Source of the DNA: Gammaproteobacteria bacterium UBA4475
GTDB taxonomy: Bacteria > Pseudomonadota > Gammaproteobacteria > Pseudomonadales > Azotimanducaceae
DNA: 23,747 nt
Assembly: GCA_002389265.1 (NCBI GenBank)
Contig: DGOD01000135.1
Span: 21,483 to 45,229, forward strand
Reading direction: 5' to 3'
Part shown: in pieces, positions 16,796 to 23,747 of the stretch
Position numbering within the stretch: the stretch's first letter is position 1
Layout of the letters: each line of letters begins with the position of its first letter
Notes under the pieces: generated by a model
The model's input: only the letters and a program-made list of their open reading frames with translations
What the model was told of the DNA's origin: nothing
Databases searched by the model: none
Made by a program: the position numbers and the translations under genes

Positions 16796-16924
16796 TTTGC
16801 AAGGATGAATGATCCGCCGGAGTGAAGTAACGCAAGCCGGCCTGACAGGGAGATGCTGAGTGTCACTGTTAGGTATTCAAGATTGCCATTGGCTGACGCG
16901 ACAAAACATTTCACTCAAAAAAAT

Positions 16925-16968
16925 GCCGTTCGATTAAATATTCAATTGATCGAACGGCTTAGTTTTTT
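16925..16968. terminator. bidirectional intrinsic terminator between the oxidoreductase and csp genes
   Basis: A perfect 10-bp stem, GCCGTTCGAT (16925-16934) with ATCGAACGGC (16949-16958), encloses a 14-base AT-rich loop. A T-run follows on the plus strand (TTTTTT at 16963-16968). On the minus strand a run of seven T (plus-strand A's around 16917-16923) follows one base after the stem. It can stop both the convergent oxidoreductase and cold-shock transcripts. Confidence 0.9.
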
Positions 16969-16990
16969 GCGTTTGTCTAGGAGGCGGTTT

Positions 16991-17200
16991 TTAGGCCTCG
17001 GCGACATCTTCCGCCTGATAGCCCTTGTCAGTTTCAGTGATATTGAATTCCACTTGGGCACCTTGTTTGAGTGTTCTATAGCCCTCGCCGCGAATGGATC
17101 TGAAGTGGACAAAAACATCTTCACCATCTGGCCTTTCGATAAACCCAAAGCCCTTCGCGTCATTGAACCATTTGACTGTACCTGACTGTCTGTTTGACAT
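16991..17200 (-). CDS. CspA-family cold-shock domain protein
   Basis: A 69-residue single cold-shock domain that binds single-stranded RNA/DNA and acts as an RNA chaperone. RNP1 (KGFGFI, residues 16-21) and RNP2 (VFVHF, 29-33) are intact, and the N-terminus [13 protein letters not shown] is standard. The ATG at 17200 is chosen because AGGGAG is 7 bases upstream and the length fits the family; extending upstream adds non-homologous residues. It has a long leader with a hairpin (17231-17261) and ends at the bidirectional terminator. Many Csp proteins are not cold-induced, so no specific paralogue name is given. Confidence 0.95.
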   Translation of the reverse strand: MSNRQSGTVKWFNDAKGFGFIERPDGEDVFVHFRSIRGEGYRTLKQGAQVEFNITETDKGYQAEDVAEA

Positions 17201-17230
17201 TTCTCGCTCCCTGTAATCGCTAACTATCAT

Positions 17231-17261
17231 TTTCCTCGGGCCTTCCTGTGGCGCGAGGAAA
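17231..17261 (-). promoter_or_regulatory. hairpin in the csp 5' leader
   Basis: TTTCCTCG (17231-17238) and CGAGGAAA (17254-17261) form an 8-bp stem with a 15-base loop, starting about 30 bases upstream of the csp ATG. Long structured leaders control translation of cspA-type mRNAs, so a temperature-responsive element is plausible but not shown. Confidence 0.4.
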
Positions 17262-17441
17262 TTTTGCACAATGCTGAAGCAAATTGGCAGAATTATGAAT
17301 GAACGTCCAAAGCAATTAGGTACAAAAGCAACTAGGTCTTTTTCGTAAAGAACTCCTTCAATTTAGTGATTGAGATCATTGTGGTATTGATAAGTTCCAG
17401 CTTCAAGAGCGCGCGGTAGCTGCGGCTATGTGCGCTCAGTG

Positions 17442-20213
17442 TTATAAGCTGACAATGCGCTTTCTTTGTTCCAGCAACTGTGCGATCGCTTGGCCCAGAT
17501 CCTGCACCTTGTCCTTTTCTTTCTGAACCACTGCCGCCGGCGCCCTGTCAACGAAGCTTGGATTATTGATTTTGGCCTGGGCACGTTCGACTTCGGTCTG
17601 CTTGCGAATGATCTCCTTATCGAGACGAGTGATTTCAGCATCCTTATCGATCAAACCACTCATAGGCACCAGGAGCTGCATATCGCCAACGAGTTGAGTC
17701 GCTGATACAGGTATGTCATCACCGGGATTGAGCCAATGCAGTCGCTCTGGCTTAATCAGGAACGTCAGTAGGGGGCGATAGGCTTCGAGCCGAAGCTGGT
17801 CCTGCTCATTGCCATTGGCAAAGAGGACCGGAATAGGCTGGGCGAAGGAGATGTCCATCTCCCCACGAATATTTCTGATGCCGGTGACTATCGACTTAAT
17901 CCATTTGATGTCAGCTTCAGCTTCGCTATCTATAGCGGCGGGATCGGCTTCAGGAAAAGCCTCAAGCATGATAGTCTCGCCTTGACCACGAATAGACTCA
18001 GGTACTTGTTGCCAAATTTCCTCAGTCATGAAGGGGATAAAGGGGTGTGCTAAACGCAGAGTTTGCTCGAGTACGCTCAACAGTGTGTGGCGGGCGCCTC
18101 GCTGAAGCTCGGGACTGACATCGGTGGCCAACAAGAGGGGCTTGGTTAGCTCTAGGTACCAGTCACATAACTCGTCCCAGATAAATTCATAGATGGCCTT
18201 GGCGGCGAGATCAAAGCGATAGGTCTCCATCGCCAGGTTCACTGCTGCCGCGGTGTCCTGAAAGCTGGAAAGAATCCAGCGATCAATCACGCTCAGTTCC
18301 ATGGCGCCCGTGATGGATTGATCTTCTGTATTCATGAACACGAAGTTGGCGGCATTCCAAAGCTTGTTGCAGAAGTTTCGATAACCTTCAACTCGGTTCA
18401 TGTCGAAGCGTACGGCCCGTGCGGAAGACGCGATGGAATAGAACGTGAAGCGTAGCGGGTCGGTACCGTAGGCTTTGATGCCGTCAGGAAACTCTTTACG
18501 AGTAGCTTTTTCAATGCGCTGCGCCATTTTAGGCTGTAATAAGTTGGCCGTTCTTTTCTTCACTAGGTCATCGAGACTAATCCCGTCGACAATATCCAGA
18601 GGGTCAAGACCGTTGCCTTTTGATTTGGACATTTTCTGGCCGTCGGCATCTGTCACCAAGCCATGAATATAGACTTTACGGAAAGGTACCTGGTCTGTGA
18701 ACTTAAGGCTCATCATAATCATTCTGGAAACCCAGAAGGTAATGATGTCGTGACCGGTGACCATCAAGTCAGTTGAATGAAAGGTTTTCAGTGCTGGCGT
18801 GCTTTCCGGCCAGCCGAGAGTTGAAAAAGTCCATAGCGCGGAGGAAAACCAGGTGTCCAGGACATCATCGTCCTGGGACAGTTTAAGGTCTGCGGCAAGC
18901 CCATGTTTACTGCGGGCTTCGGCTTCGGAGCGGCCGACATAGACGTTACCCGCTGGGTCATACCAGGCGGGTATTCGGTGTCCCCACCATTGTTGGCGAC
19001 TGATGCACCAATCCTGAATGTTGCGCATCCAGGCATAGTAAGTATTTTCTGTGTTCTGGGGAATGAATTGGATATCACCGTTCTCCACCGCCTTGATGGC
19101 GGGATCAGCCAGAGGCTGGATTTTCACATACCATTGGTCGCTAAGATAGGGTTCTACCACGACCCCAGATTTTTCTCCTCGGGGTACCGCCATCAGGTGA
19201 TCTTCAATTTTATCCACCAGACCCAGTGCTTCCAGTTCGGCGACAACCATTTTGCGGGCCGCATATCGATCAAGCCCCTGGTAACGCTCAGGCACGGCGT
19301 CATTCAGCGTGGCGTCATCGTTGAGGATATTGATAATTGCCAGATCGTGGCGTTTGCCCACATCGTAATCATTGAAGTCATGGGCGGGTGTGATTTTGAC
19401 GCAGCCAGTACCGAACTCTTGATCTACATAAAAATCGGCGATAATGGGAATCTTGCGGTCAGTCAATGGCAAGGCGATTTCGCGTCCAACAAGATGTTTG
19501 TAGCGCGCATCGTCGGGGTGAACTGCCACGGCTGAGTCGCCCAATAATGTTTCTGGGCGGGTGGTGGCAATCACCAGGTAGTTGTCAGTGTCAGCGGTAT
19601 TCTCGGTGTCCACCAGCGGGTAGCGCAGATGCCAGATATGGCCCTTTTCCTCGGTGGATTCGACCTCCAGGTCGGAAATCGATGTTTTCAGTACCGGGTC
19701 CCAGTTGACCAGGCGCTTGCCGCGGTAAATTAAGCCATCTTCATGGAGTCTGACGAAAACCTCCAGTACTGCCTGCGACAGCCCCTCGTCGAGGGTGAAG
19801 CGTTCGGTTTTCCAATTCAGCGAAGCGCCGAGGCGCCGCAGTTGCTGGGAAATTTTACCGCCCGATTCCGCTTTCCACTCCCAGACCTTCTCAAGGAACT
19901 TTTCCCGGCCCAGATCTGACGGTCGGATACCCTGGGCAGCCAGTTGTTCGGTCACCAGTAGCTGAGTGGCGATGCCCGCGTGGTCTGTGCCCATCTGCCA
20001 CAGAGTCTGATCACCCTTCATGCGACGATACCGAATGATAGAGTCCACCAGGCTGTGCTGAAACGCGTGGCCCATATGCAGAGTCCCGGTCACGTTTGGC
20101 GGCGGTATCATGATCGCAAATGGTGTGCCATTGCCCTGAGGCGCAAAGTAATCGTTGGCTTCCCAGCGCTGATACCAGCTTTGCTCTATATCTTGAGGTT
20201 GGTATTTATTCAT
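17442..20213 (-). CDS. valS: valyl-tRNA synthetase
   Basis: A 923-residue class Ia synthetase that charges tRNA-Val and edits misactivated Thr. The HIGH-type motif is HMGH at 46-49 ([13 protein letters not shown]) and the KMSKS loop is at 527-531. The CP1 editing domain lies between them ([18 protein letters not shown]). The anticodon-binding domain follows, and the C-terminus is a ValS coiled-coil arm ([14 protein letters not shown] and after). I place the start at ATG 20213, giving the canonical [11 protein letters not shown]; a GTG at 20276 would add 21 residues without homology. It follows holC and a small conserved gene on the same strand, the order seen in Pseudomonas. Confidence 0.97.
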   Translation of the reverse strand: MNKYQPQDIEQSWYQRWEANDYFAPQGNGTPFAIMIPPPNVTGTLHMGHAFQHSLVDSIIRYRRMKGDQTLWQMGTDHAGIATQLLVTEQLAAQGIRPSDLGREKFLEKVWEWKAESGGKISQQLRRLGASLNWKTERFTLDEGLSQAVLEVFVRLHEDGLIYRGKRLVNWDPVLKTSISDLEVESTEEKGHIWHLRYPLVDTENTADTDNYLVIATTRPETLLGDSAVAVHPDDARYKHLVGREIALPLTDRKIPIIADFYVDQEFGTGCVKITPAHDFNDYDVGKRHDLAIINILNDDATLNDAVPERYQGLDRYAARKMVVAELEALGLVDKIEDHLMAVPRGEKSGVVVEPYLSDQWYVKIQPLADPAIKAVENGDIQFIPQNTENTYYAWMRNIQDWCISRQQWWGHRIPAWYDPAGNVYVGRSEAEARSKHGLAADLKLSQDDDVLDTWFSSALWTFSTLGWPESTPALKTFHSTDLMVTGHDIITFWVSRMIMMSLKFTDQVPFRKVYIHGLVTDADGQKMSKSKGNGLDPLDIVDGISLDDLVKKRTANLLQPKMAQRIEKATRKEFPDGIKAYGTDPLRFTFYSIASSARAVRFDMNRVEGYRNFCNKLWNAANFVFMNTEDQSITGAMELSVIDRWILSSFQDTAAAVNLAMETYRFDLAAKAIYEFIWDELCDWYLELTKPLLLATDVSPELQRGARHTLLSVLEQTLRLAHPFIPFMTEEIWQQVPESIRGQGETIMLEAFPEADPAAIDSEAEADIKWIKSIVTGIRNIRGEMDISFAQPIPVLFANGNEQDQLRLEAYRPLLTFLIKPERLHWLNPGDDIPVSATQLVGDMQLLVPMSGLIDKDAEITRLDKEIIRKQTEVERAQAKINNPSFVDRAPAAVVQKEKDKVQDLGQAIAQLLEQRKRIVSL

Positions 20214-20338
20214 CGAATCAATATCATCATTGGGCCCTGGGTGCAGGCGAGAATTAAGAAAGGCAAAATCATACACGCGTGTCGGCCAGATGGCATCAGC
20301 AGTGAGTGGAAAATTACGCCAGAACCCTGAAAAGCGGA

Positions 20339-20722
20339 TTAGACCGTTGGGTTATCGCCCTTATCAGAGCCGACTTCTGGCGTTGAATAGTTAAGATCGC
20401 TTAGCAACAGTGTGAGCTCGTCCCGTAATTTTCTAATCACTTCCCGTGAGTAAGCGCGGGCCAGATTGTCAGCCATCTCGACAGCCTCGGCCTGCAGTTC
20501 CGGATCAGAGCGTGTGGCGTTGCGGTTAAGGATGACGATTTCGGGGAATAAATCCGTTGTTATTGGCTTGCTCAGGCTGACGCCTGTACGGGGTAAAACC
20601 TTAGGTTTTACCGGGTGGGCTGCTAGCGGGAGGTATTCAAACATGACATCCTCCAGTAACGGGATTTGCTCCGCTGGCGCCGGGTCTTGTGTTGCCCCGT
20701 TGCCAGGGATTTCATCAGTCAT
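20339..20722 (-). CDS. conserved hypothetical protein between holC and valS
   Basis: A 127-residue soluble protein. It has a low-complexity Pro/Ala-rich N-terminus (to ~25), a central segment with [10 protein letters not shown] and a helical C-terminal part (~75-115, [20 protein letters not shown] and after). No signal peptide or membrane segment is seen. It starts 13 bases after the holC stop and lies about 125 bp before valS on the same strand. A small gene of unknown function holds the same place in Pseudomonas (PA3833 region, from memory), which supports it being real. Function unknown. Confidence 0.7.
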   Translation of the reverse strand: MTDEIPGNGATQDPAPAEQIPLLEDVMFEYLPLAAHPVKPKVLPRTGVSLSKPITTDLFPEIVILNRNATRSDPELQAEAVEMADNLARAYSREVIRKLRDELTLLLSDLNYSTPEVGSDKGDNPTV

Positions 20723-20735
20723 GGTGTAGGTTCTT

Positions 20736-21158
20736 TTATTGGGCCCTGATGGCGTGGTAATTTAACTCATAACCACGTTCCTGATAAAAACGATAATTTT
20801 CCCTGGCACTGCTGCGTTGGGCTTCAGCCTGGGGTACGACCTCGGCGACTCGGTCGAAGCGGCTGAAAAATTCAGGTACCTGTCCCGAAAGATTGATCAA
20901 TACCTGCTGATGATCCTGTGGATCGGTGTCGTGACTGATCTTAACCGGCGTGTCTTCCCCCGCTGAATGCAGACAGTGAGGTACAAAGGCATCGGCACGA
21001 AATGACCAGAGCATGACGTCAAGTGCCTTCGACTGATCGGCATCTACTGTATGGATATGAGCCTTGAGGCCCCGCAGGTAGATTTTCTCAATCAGTCGAC
21101 AAGCAAATTGCAGTGTGGGTTCGTCAGTTTCAATTTGATAGAAGTCAACTCGAGTCAC
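20736..21158 (-). CDS. holC: DNA polymerase III chi subunit
   Basis: A 140-residue chi subunit, which with psi links the clamp loader to SSB on the lagging strand. The N-terminal TRVDFYQI and internal LDVMLWSF.ADAFVPH, PVKIS and LINLS motifs fit HolC. I choose the GTG at 21158, giving the usual (M)TRVDFY start 8 bases after the pepA stop; an ATG at 21200 would overlap pepA by 34 bases and add an atypical 14-residue N-terminus. It sits in the conserved pepA-holC-valS run, probably one operon. Confidence 0.9.
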   Translation of the reverse strand: MTRVDFYQIETDEPTLQFACRLIEKIYLRGLKAHIHTVDADQSKALDVMLWSFRADAFVPHCLHSAGEDTPVKISHDTDPQDHQQVLINLSGQVPEFFSRFDRVAEVVPQAEAQRSSARENYRFYQERGYELNYHAIRAQ

Positions 21159-21166
21159 GGTTTGAT

Positions 21167-22663
21167 TCAGCTCCCGGCCTGATCCATGAGATATTGGCAT
21201 AGCAGGTTGACCGGTCGGCCTGTGGCTGCCTTGTCGCTGCCATTAGCCCGGTGGGCGGTACCGGCAATGTCGAGATGTGCCCAACGGTATTTCTTCGTAA
21301 ATCGAGCCAGGAAACAAGCCGCCGTGATGCTGCCGGCGTCGCGTCCGCCAGTATTGGTCATGTCTGCGAAGGCGCTATTCAGTTGGGACTGGTAGTCATC
21401 CCATAGGGGCATGCGCCAGACTCTGTCGAGGGTGTTTTCGCCAGCCTGGTTTATTCGCTGGGCAACGTCTTCATCGTTAGCGTAAACGGCACTGGCATGA
21501 GACCCGAGAGCCACCACTACGGCGCCCGTCAGGGTAGCCACATCAATGACCGTGGCCGGATTAAACTTGTCGATATAGGTCAGCGCGTCACACAGAACAA
21601 GCCGGCCTTCGGCGTCGGTATTGAGAATTTCGACAGTCTGACCAGACATGGTTTTGACGATATCACCGGGCCTGGAGGCCGTACTCGATGGCATGTTCTC
21701 GGCGGCAGCGATAACCGCGATGACGTTGATAGGCAGATTTAATTCTGCAACCGTATGAATGGCACCGATGACAGAGGCCGCACCACACATATCGTAAATC
21801 ATCTCGTACATGGTCCCCGGTGACTTCAGGCTGATGCCGCCGGTATCGAAGGTAATCCCCTTGCCTACCAGGACGTGGGGCGCATCTTTGGCCTTGCCAC
21901 CTTTGTGGCGAATGACGATGAGTTTGGCGGGTTCGGCGCTACCCTGGCTGACAGACAGCAGGCTGCCCATGCCCAGCTTCTTCATATCAGCTTCTTCAAG
22001 CACCGTCGTGGTCAGTGAAGGATAAGTCTTGGCCAGCTTTTTAGACTGCTGAGCAAGATACGTAGGAGTGCAGATATTGCCCGGCGAGTTCGCCAGGTCC
22101 TTGGCTGTCTTGGTGCCAAGTGCGACGCCACTACCGTCCTTGATGGCCCGCTTGATATTCTTACTATCCGCTTTGTCGCTCACCAACAGGTCAACCTGTT
22201 GCAGATAGACTGGCGCGCCACTTGATGTCCCTCGCATGGTGTTGAATCGATAAACACCTGCGTGAAATTGCTCCACCAGTCTCCGGCTCTTCCAGTAGAT
22301 ATCCCGGTCACTGACCTGGGCTTCGCCAAGACAGCATAAGGTGCTCGTCGCCTGGGTTTTCTGCAGCGCGGCAATGGTGGCGGCTGCAATTTTGACGAAT
22401 CCGGCACCATCACCTCGGTCCTGATTGCCGAGGCCGACCAGGAGTACGCGCTGAGCAGTAATATTAGGGACATCGTGTAATACTAGCGTTTCGCCGGCTT
22501 TGCCGCTGATGTCGCCACGCTTCAATATGCGTTGCAGGTGACCCTTGCTGGCTTGGTCTAACAGGCTGGCGGTGGCGGAAAGCTCAGAATTCTCATAGAG
22601 GCCGACGATCAGGCATTGATGCTTCGCTTTGACGGGATTAACGGACCTAGACGTGAACTGCAT
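21167..22663 (-). CDS. pepA: leucyl aminopeptidase, M17 family
   Basis: A 498-residue cytosolic di-metal aminopeptidase that removes N-terminal residues from peptides. The signature NTDAEGRL is at 348-355. The metal and active-site residues Lys268, Asp273, Lys280, Asp291, Asp350 and Glu352 each fall two positions before their E. coli PepA equivalents. The start at ATG 22663 has CAGGAG five bases upstream. E. coli PepA also binds DNA (carAB control, Xer recombination); that is not assumed here. It leads the pepA-holC-valS run and is divergent from lptG. Confidence 0.96.
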   Translation of the reverse strand: MQFTSRSVNPVKAKHQCLIVGLYENSELSATASLLDQASKGHLQRILKRGDISGKAGETLVLHDVPNITAQRVLLVGLGNQDRGDGAGFVKIAAATIAALQKTQATSTLCCLGEAQVSDRDIYWKSRRLVEQFHAGVYRFNTMRGTSSGAPVYLQQVDLLVSDKADSKNIKRAIKDGSGVALGTKTAKDLANSPGNICTPTYLAQQSKKLAKTYPSLTTTVLEEADMKKLGMGSLLSVSQGSAEPAKLIVIRHKGGKAKDAPHVLVGKGITFDTGGISLKSPGTMYEMIYDMCGAASVIGAIHTVAELNLPINVIAVIAAAENMPSSTASRPGDIVKTMSGQTVEILNTDAEGRLVLCDALTYIDKFNPATVIDVATLTGAVVVALGSHASAVYANDEDVAQRINQAGENTLDRVWRMPLWDDYQSQLNSAFADMTNTGGRDAGSITAACFLARFTKKYRWAHLDIAGTAHRANGSDKAATGRPVNLLCQYLMDQAGS

Positions 22664-22875
22664 TCGAACTCCTGAAGACAAGATGGTTATGAAGTGGATA
22701 ATATACTGTTTATCGCCTCACGGGGCATCTGTCCAAGAGATTCTTCCTTTGGCTTTTATTCGAGCTGGTAGAAATCACCGAGAACCTGATTGAGAGTTTG
22801 GCTAACCATGTTGGAATTTCTAAAGGTAGCATGTCCATGCTGCAGTGATATTGCATTAACGGCGCGGTACTCGTG

Positions 22876-23747
22876 ATGAGACGTCTGGATTTTTATGTGG
22901 CGCAAACCATCATGAAGACGATGTTGCTGGCGATTGCGGGTCTGCTTGGGATCTTGATGATATTCACCTTTCTCGAGCAAATCGAAGACGTCAGTAACAG
23001 CTACCGGGTAATTGATTTACTCTTATTCGTTCTCTTCAGTGCGCCCCGAATGTTTTATGAGACCGTGCCCTATGCCGCGATGATCGGCTGTCTGGCGGGT
23101 CTGGGTACGCTGGCGAACAACAGTGAGCTCATCGTTATGCGTGCTGCTGGCGTCTCGATCTGGTCAATTACCTTGAGCGCCATGAAACCAACCTTGGTGT
23201 TGATCCTGGTGAGCCTGTATGTGGGCGAGTATATTCTTCCAGATATCGAGCGTATCGCGGTGAGTAACCGGGACAAGGCGGTATCAGGGGATAGGGAAGC
23301 TGTACCTTCATCCGGGCTATGGTATCGCGAGGGAAGTGTCTTTATGCATTTTGATGAGGTTAGTCAATCGGGTGTTATTGGCGGCGTCGCACATTATTAT
23401 TTCGATGAGGAACAACGTTTAACGAGTATCTTGCGTGCCGACCGCGGTGTTTATCATGACGTACGTCCCGATGAAAAATATTGGTTGCTGGAGACTGTGG
23501 TCACCACAAGGTTTTTAGGCGACAAGACCGTGATTGAAACGGCGCCCAGTTATCAATGGGATACGGGGCTGGCACCAAGCTTGCTGATTAACGAAGTGCT
23601 GGTGCGGCCGGATAAGATGTCGATCAGAGAGCTCAGCGCGAAAGTGGATTACATGCGCAACCAGGAACTCAATGGCATGAAGTTCGAGCTGGGCTTTTGG
23701 CATAAAGTGCTGCAGCCATTGGCAACTCTGAGTCTGGTGTTCGTAGC
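22876..23747 (+). CDS. lptG: LPS export permease LptG, partial (C-terminus beyond right edge)
   Basis: The open frame runs 290 codons to the window edge. It matches LptG (YjgQ) rather than LptF. Features are an N-terminal membrane helix (TMLLAIAGLLGILMIFTFLE), then VPYAAMIGCLAGLGTLANNSEL, MRAAGVS and VGEYILPDIE. A beta-jellyroll periplasmic part follows (GLWYREGSVFMHFDEV), then FWHKVLQPLATLSLVF starting the last helices. LptG pairs with LptF and LptB to extract LPS from the inner membrane. A GTG codon directly precedes the ATG; the SD is weak. In most relatives lptF lies between pepA and lptG, but here only 212 bp separate them. Confidence 0.92.
   Translation, partial: MRRLDFYVAQTIMKTMLLAIAGLLGILMIFTFLEQIEDVSNSYRVIDLLLFVLFSAPRMFYETVPYAAMIGCLAGLGTLANNSELIVMRAAGVSIWSITLSAMKPTLVLILVSLYVGEYILPDIERIAVSNRDKAVSGDREAVPSSGLWYREGSVFMHFDEVSQSGVIGGVAHYYFDEEQRLTSILRADRGVYHDVRPDEKYWLLETVVTTRFLGDKTVIETAPSYQWDTGLAPSLLINEVLVRPDKMSIRELSAKVDYMRNQELNGMKFELGFWHKVLQPLATLSLVFV

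Noticed and set aside
16853..17185. Plus-strand open frame of 110 codons
   Set aside because: It runs through the bidirectional terminator and antisense to the cold-shock gene.
18903..19535. Plus-strand open frame of 210 codons
   Set aside because: It is wholly antisense to valS, whose editing-domain motifs are clear on the other strand.
22684..22794. Small frame of 36 codons starting MVMKW in the pepA-lptG spacer
   Set aside because: No SD, no homology recognised, and it would end well before lptG; most likely non-coding.
22702..22848. Open stretch with FFLWLLFELVEITENL, considered as an lptF remnant
   Set aside because: It does not match either end of LptF as I know it and has no usable start codon near its beginning.
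1..23747. Mobile element, phage, defence system or CRISPR array
   Set aside because: No transposase, integrase, nuclease, toxin-antitoxin pair, terminal repeats or spaced direct repeats were seen; the genes are metabolic or housekeeping.

Overview
The window looks like chromosomal DNA of a Gammaproteobacterium, probably marine and near the Pseudomonas/Cellvibrio/OM60 side of the class. The evidence is gene content: a FabY-type initiating ketosynthase, the conserved run pepA-holC-(small conserved gene)-valS with an lpt gene divergent from pepA, SlyX, and a proteobacterial-type PepA. No rRNA, tRNA, insertion sequence, phage gene or CRISPR array was seen. Most of the window reads as ordinary, densely coding chromosome. 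The species cannot be named from this sequence.

Left part (1-11.3 kb): acyl-CoA and lipid metabolism. On the minus strand are the N-terminal two thirds of fabY (running off the left edge), a biosynthetic thiolase (acetyl-CoA acetyltransferase) and a membrane acyl desaturase with a coiled-coil-like tail. Divergent from the desaturase, on the plus strand, come a MaoC-type hot-dog hydratase, a class I [4Fe-4S] fumarase and a giant single-chain biotin-dependent carboxylase of about 1,640 residues. The carboxylase order is AccA-like CT, about 500 residues of unrecognised helical sequence, AccD-like CT, biotin carboxylase, then biotin carrier. This is the reverse of the module order in eukaryotic ACC.

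Middle part (11.6-16.8 kb): a LysR regulator converges on an unusual minus-strand gene. That gene fuses a GntR (YtrA-like) winged helix to a complete PurM/AIR-synthase-like enzyme that resembles the Bacteroidetes form. It is divergent from a hisH-hisF pair (glutaminase and cyclase of imidazole glycerol phosphate synthase). The shared 160-bp spacer holds a palindrome where a GntR protein could bind. slyX and a zeta-crystallin-type quinone oxidoreductase follow hisF.

Right part (16.9-23.7 kb): a bidirectional terminator separates the oxidoreductase from a minus-strand cold-shock protein gene. Then come valS, a small conserved gene, holC and pepA, all minus strand. Divergent from pepA is lptG, cut by the right edge. 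lptF, which normally sits between pepA and lptG, is absent.

The two most unusual items are the GntR-PurM fusion with its candidate operator next to hisHF, and the rearranged one-chain carboxylase. Functions were assigned by eye from motifs and remembered family sequences; no database search was run.
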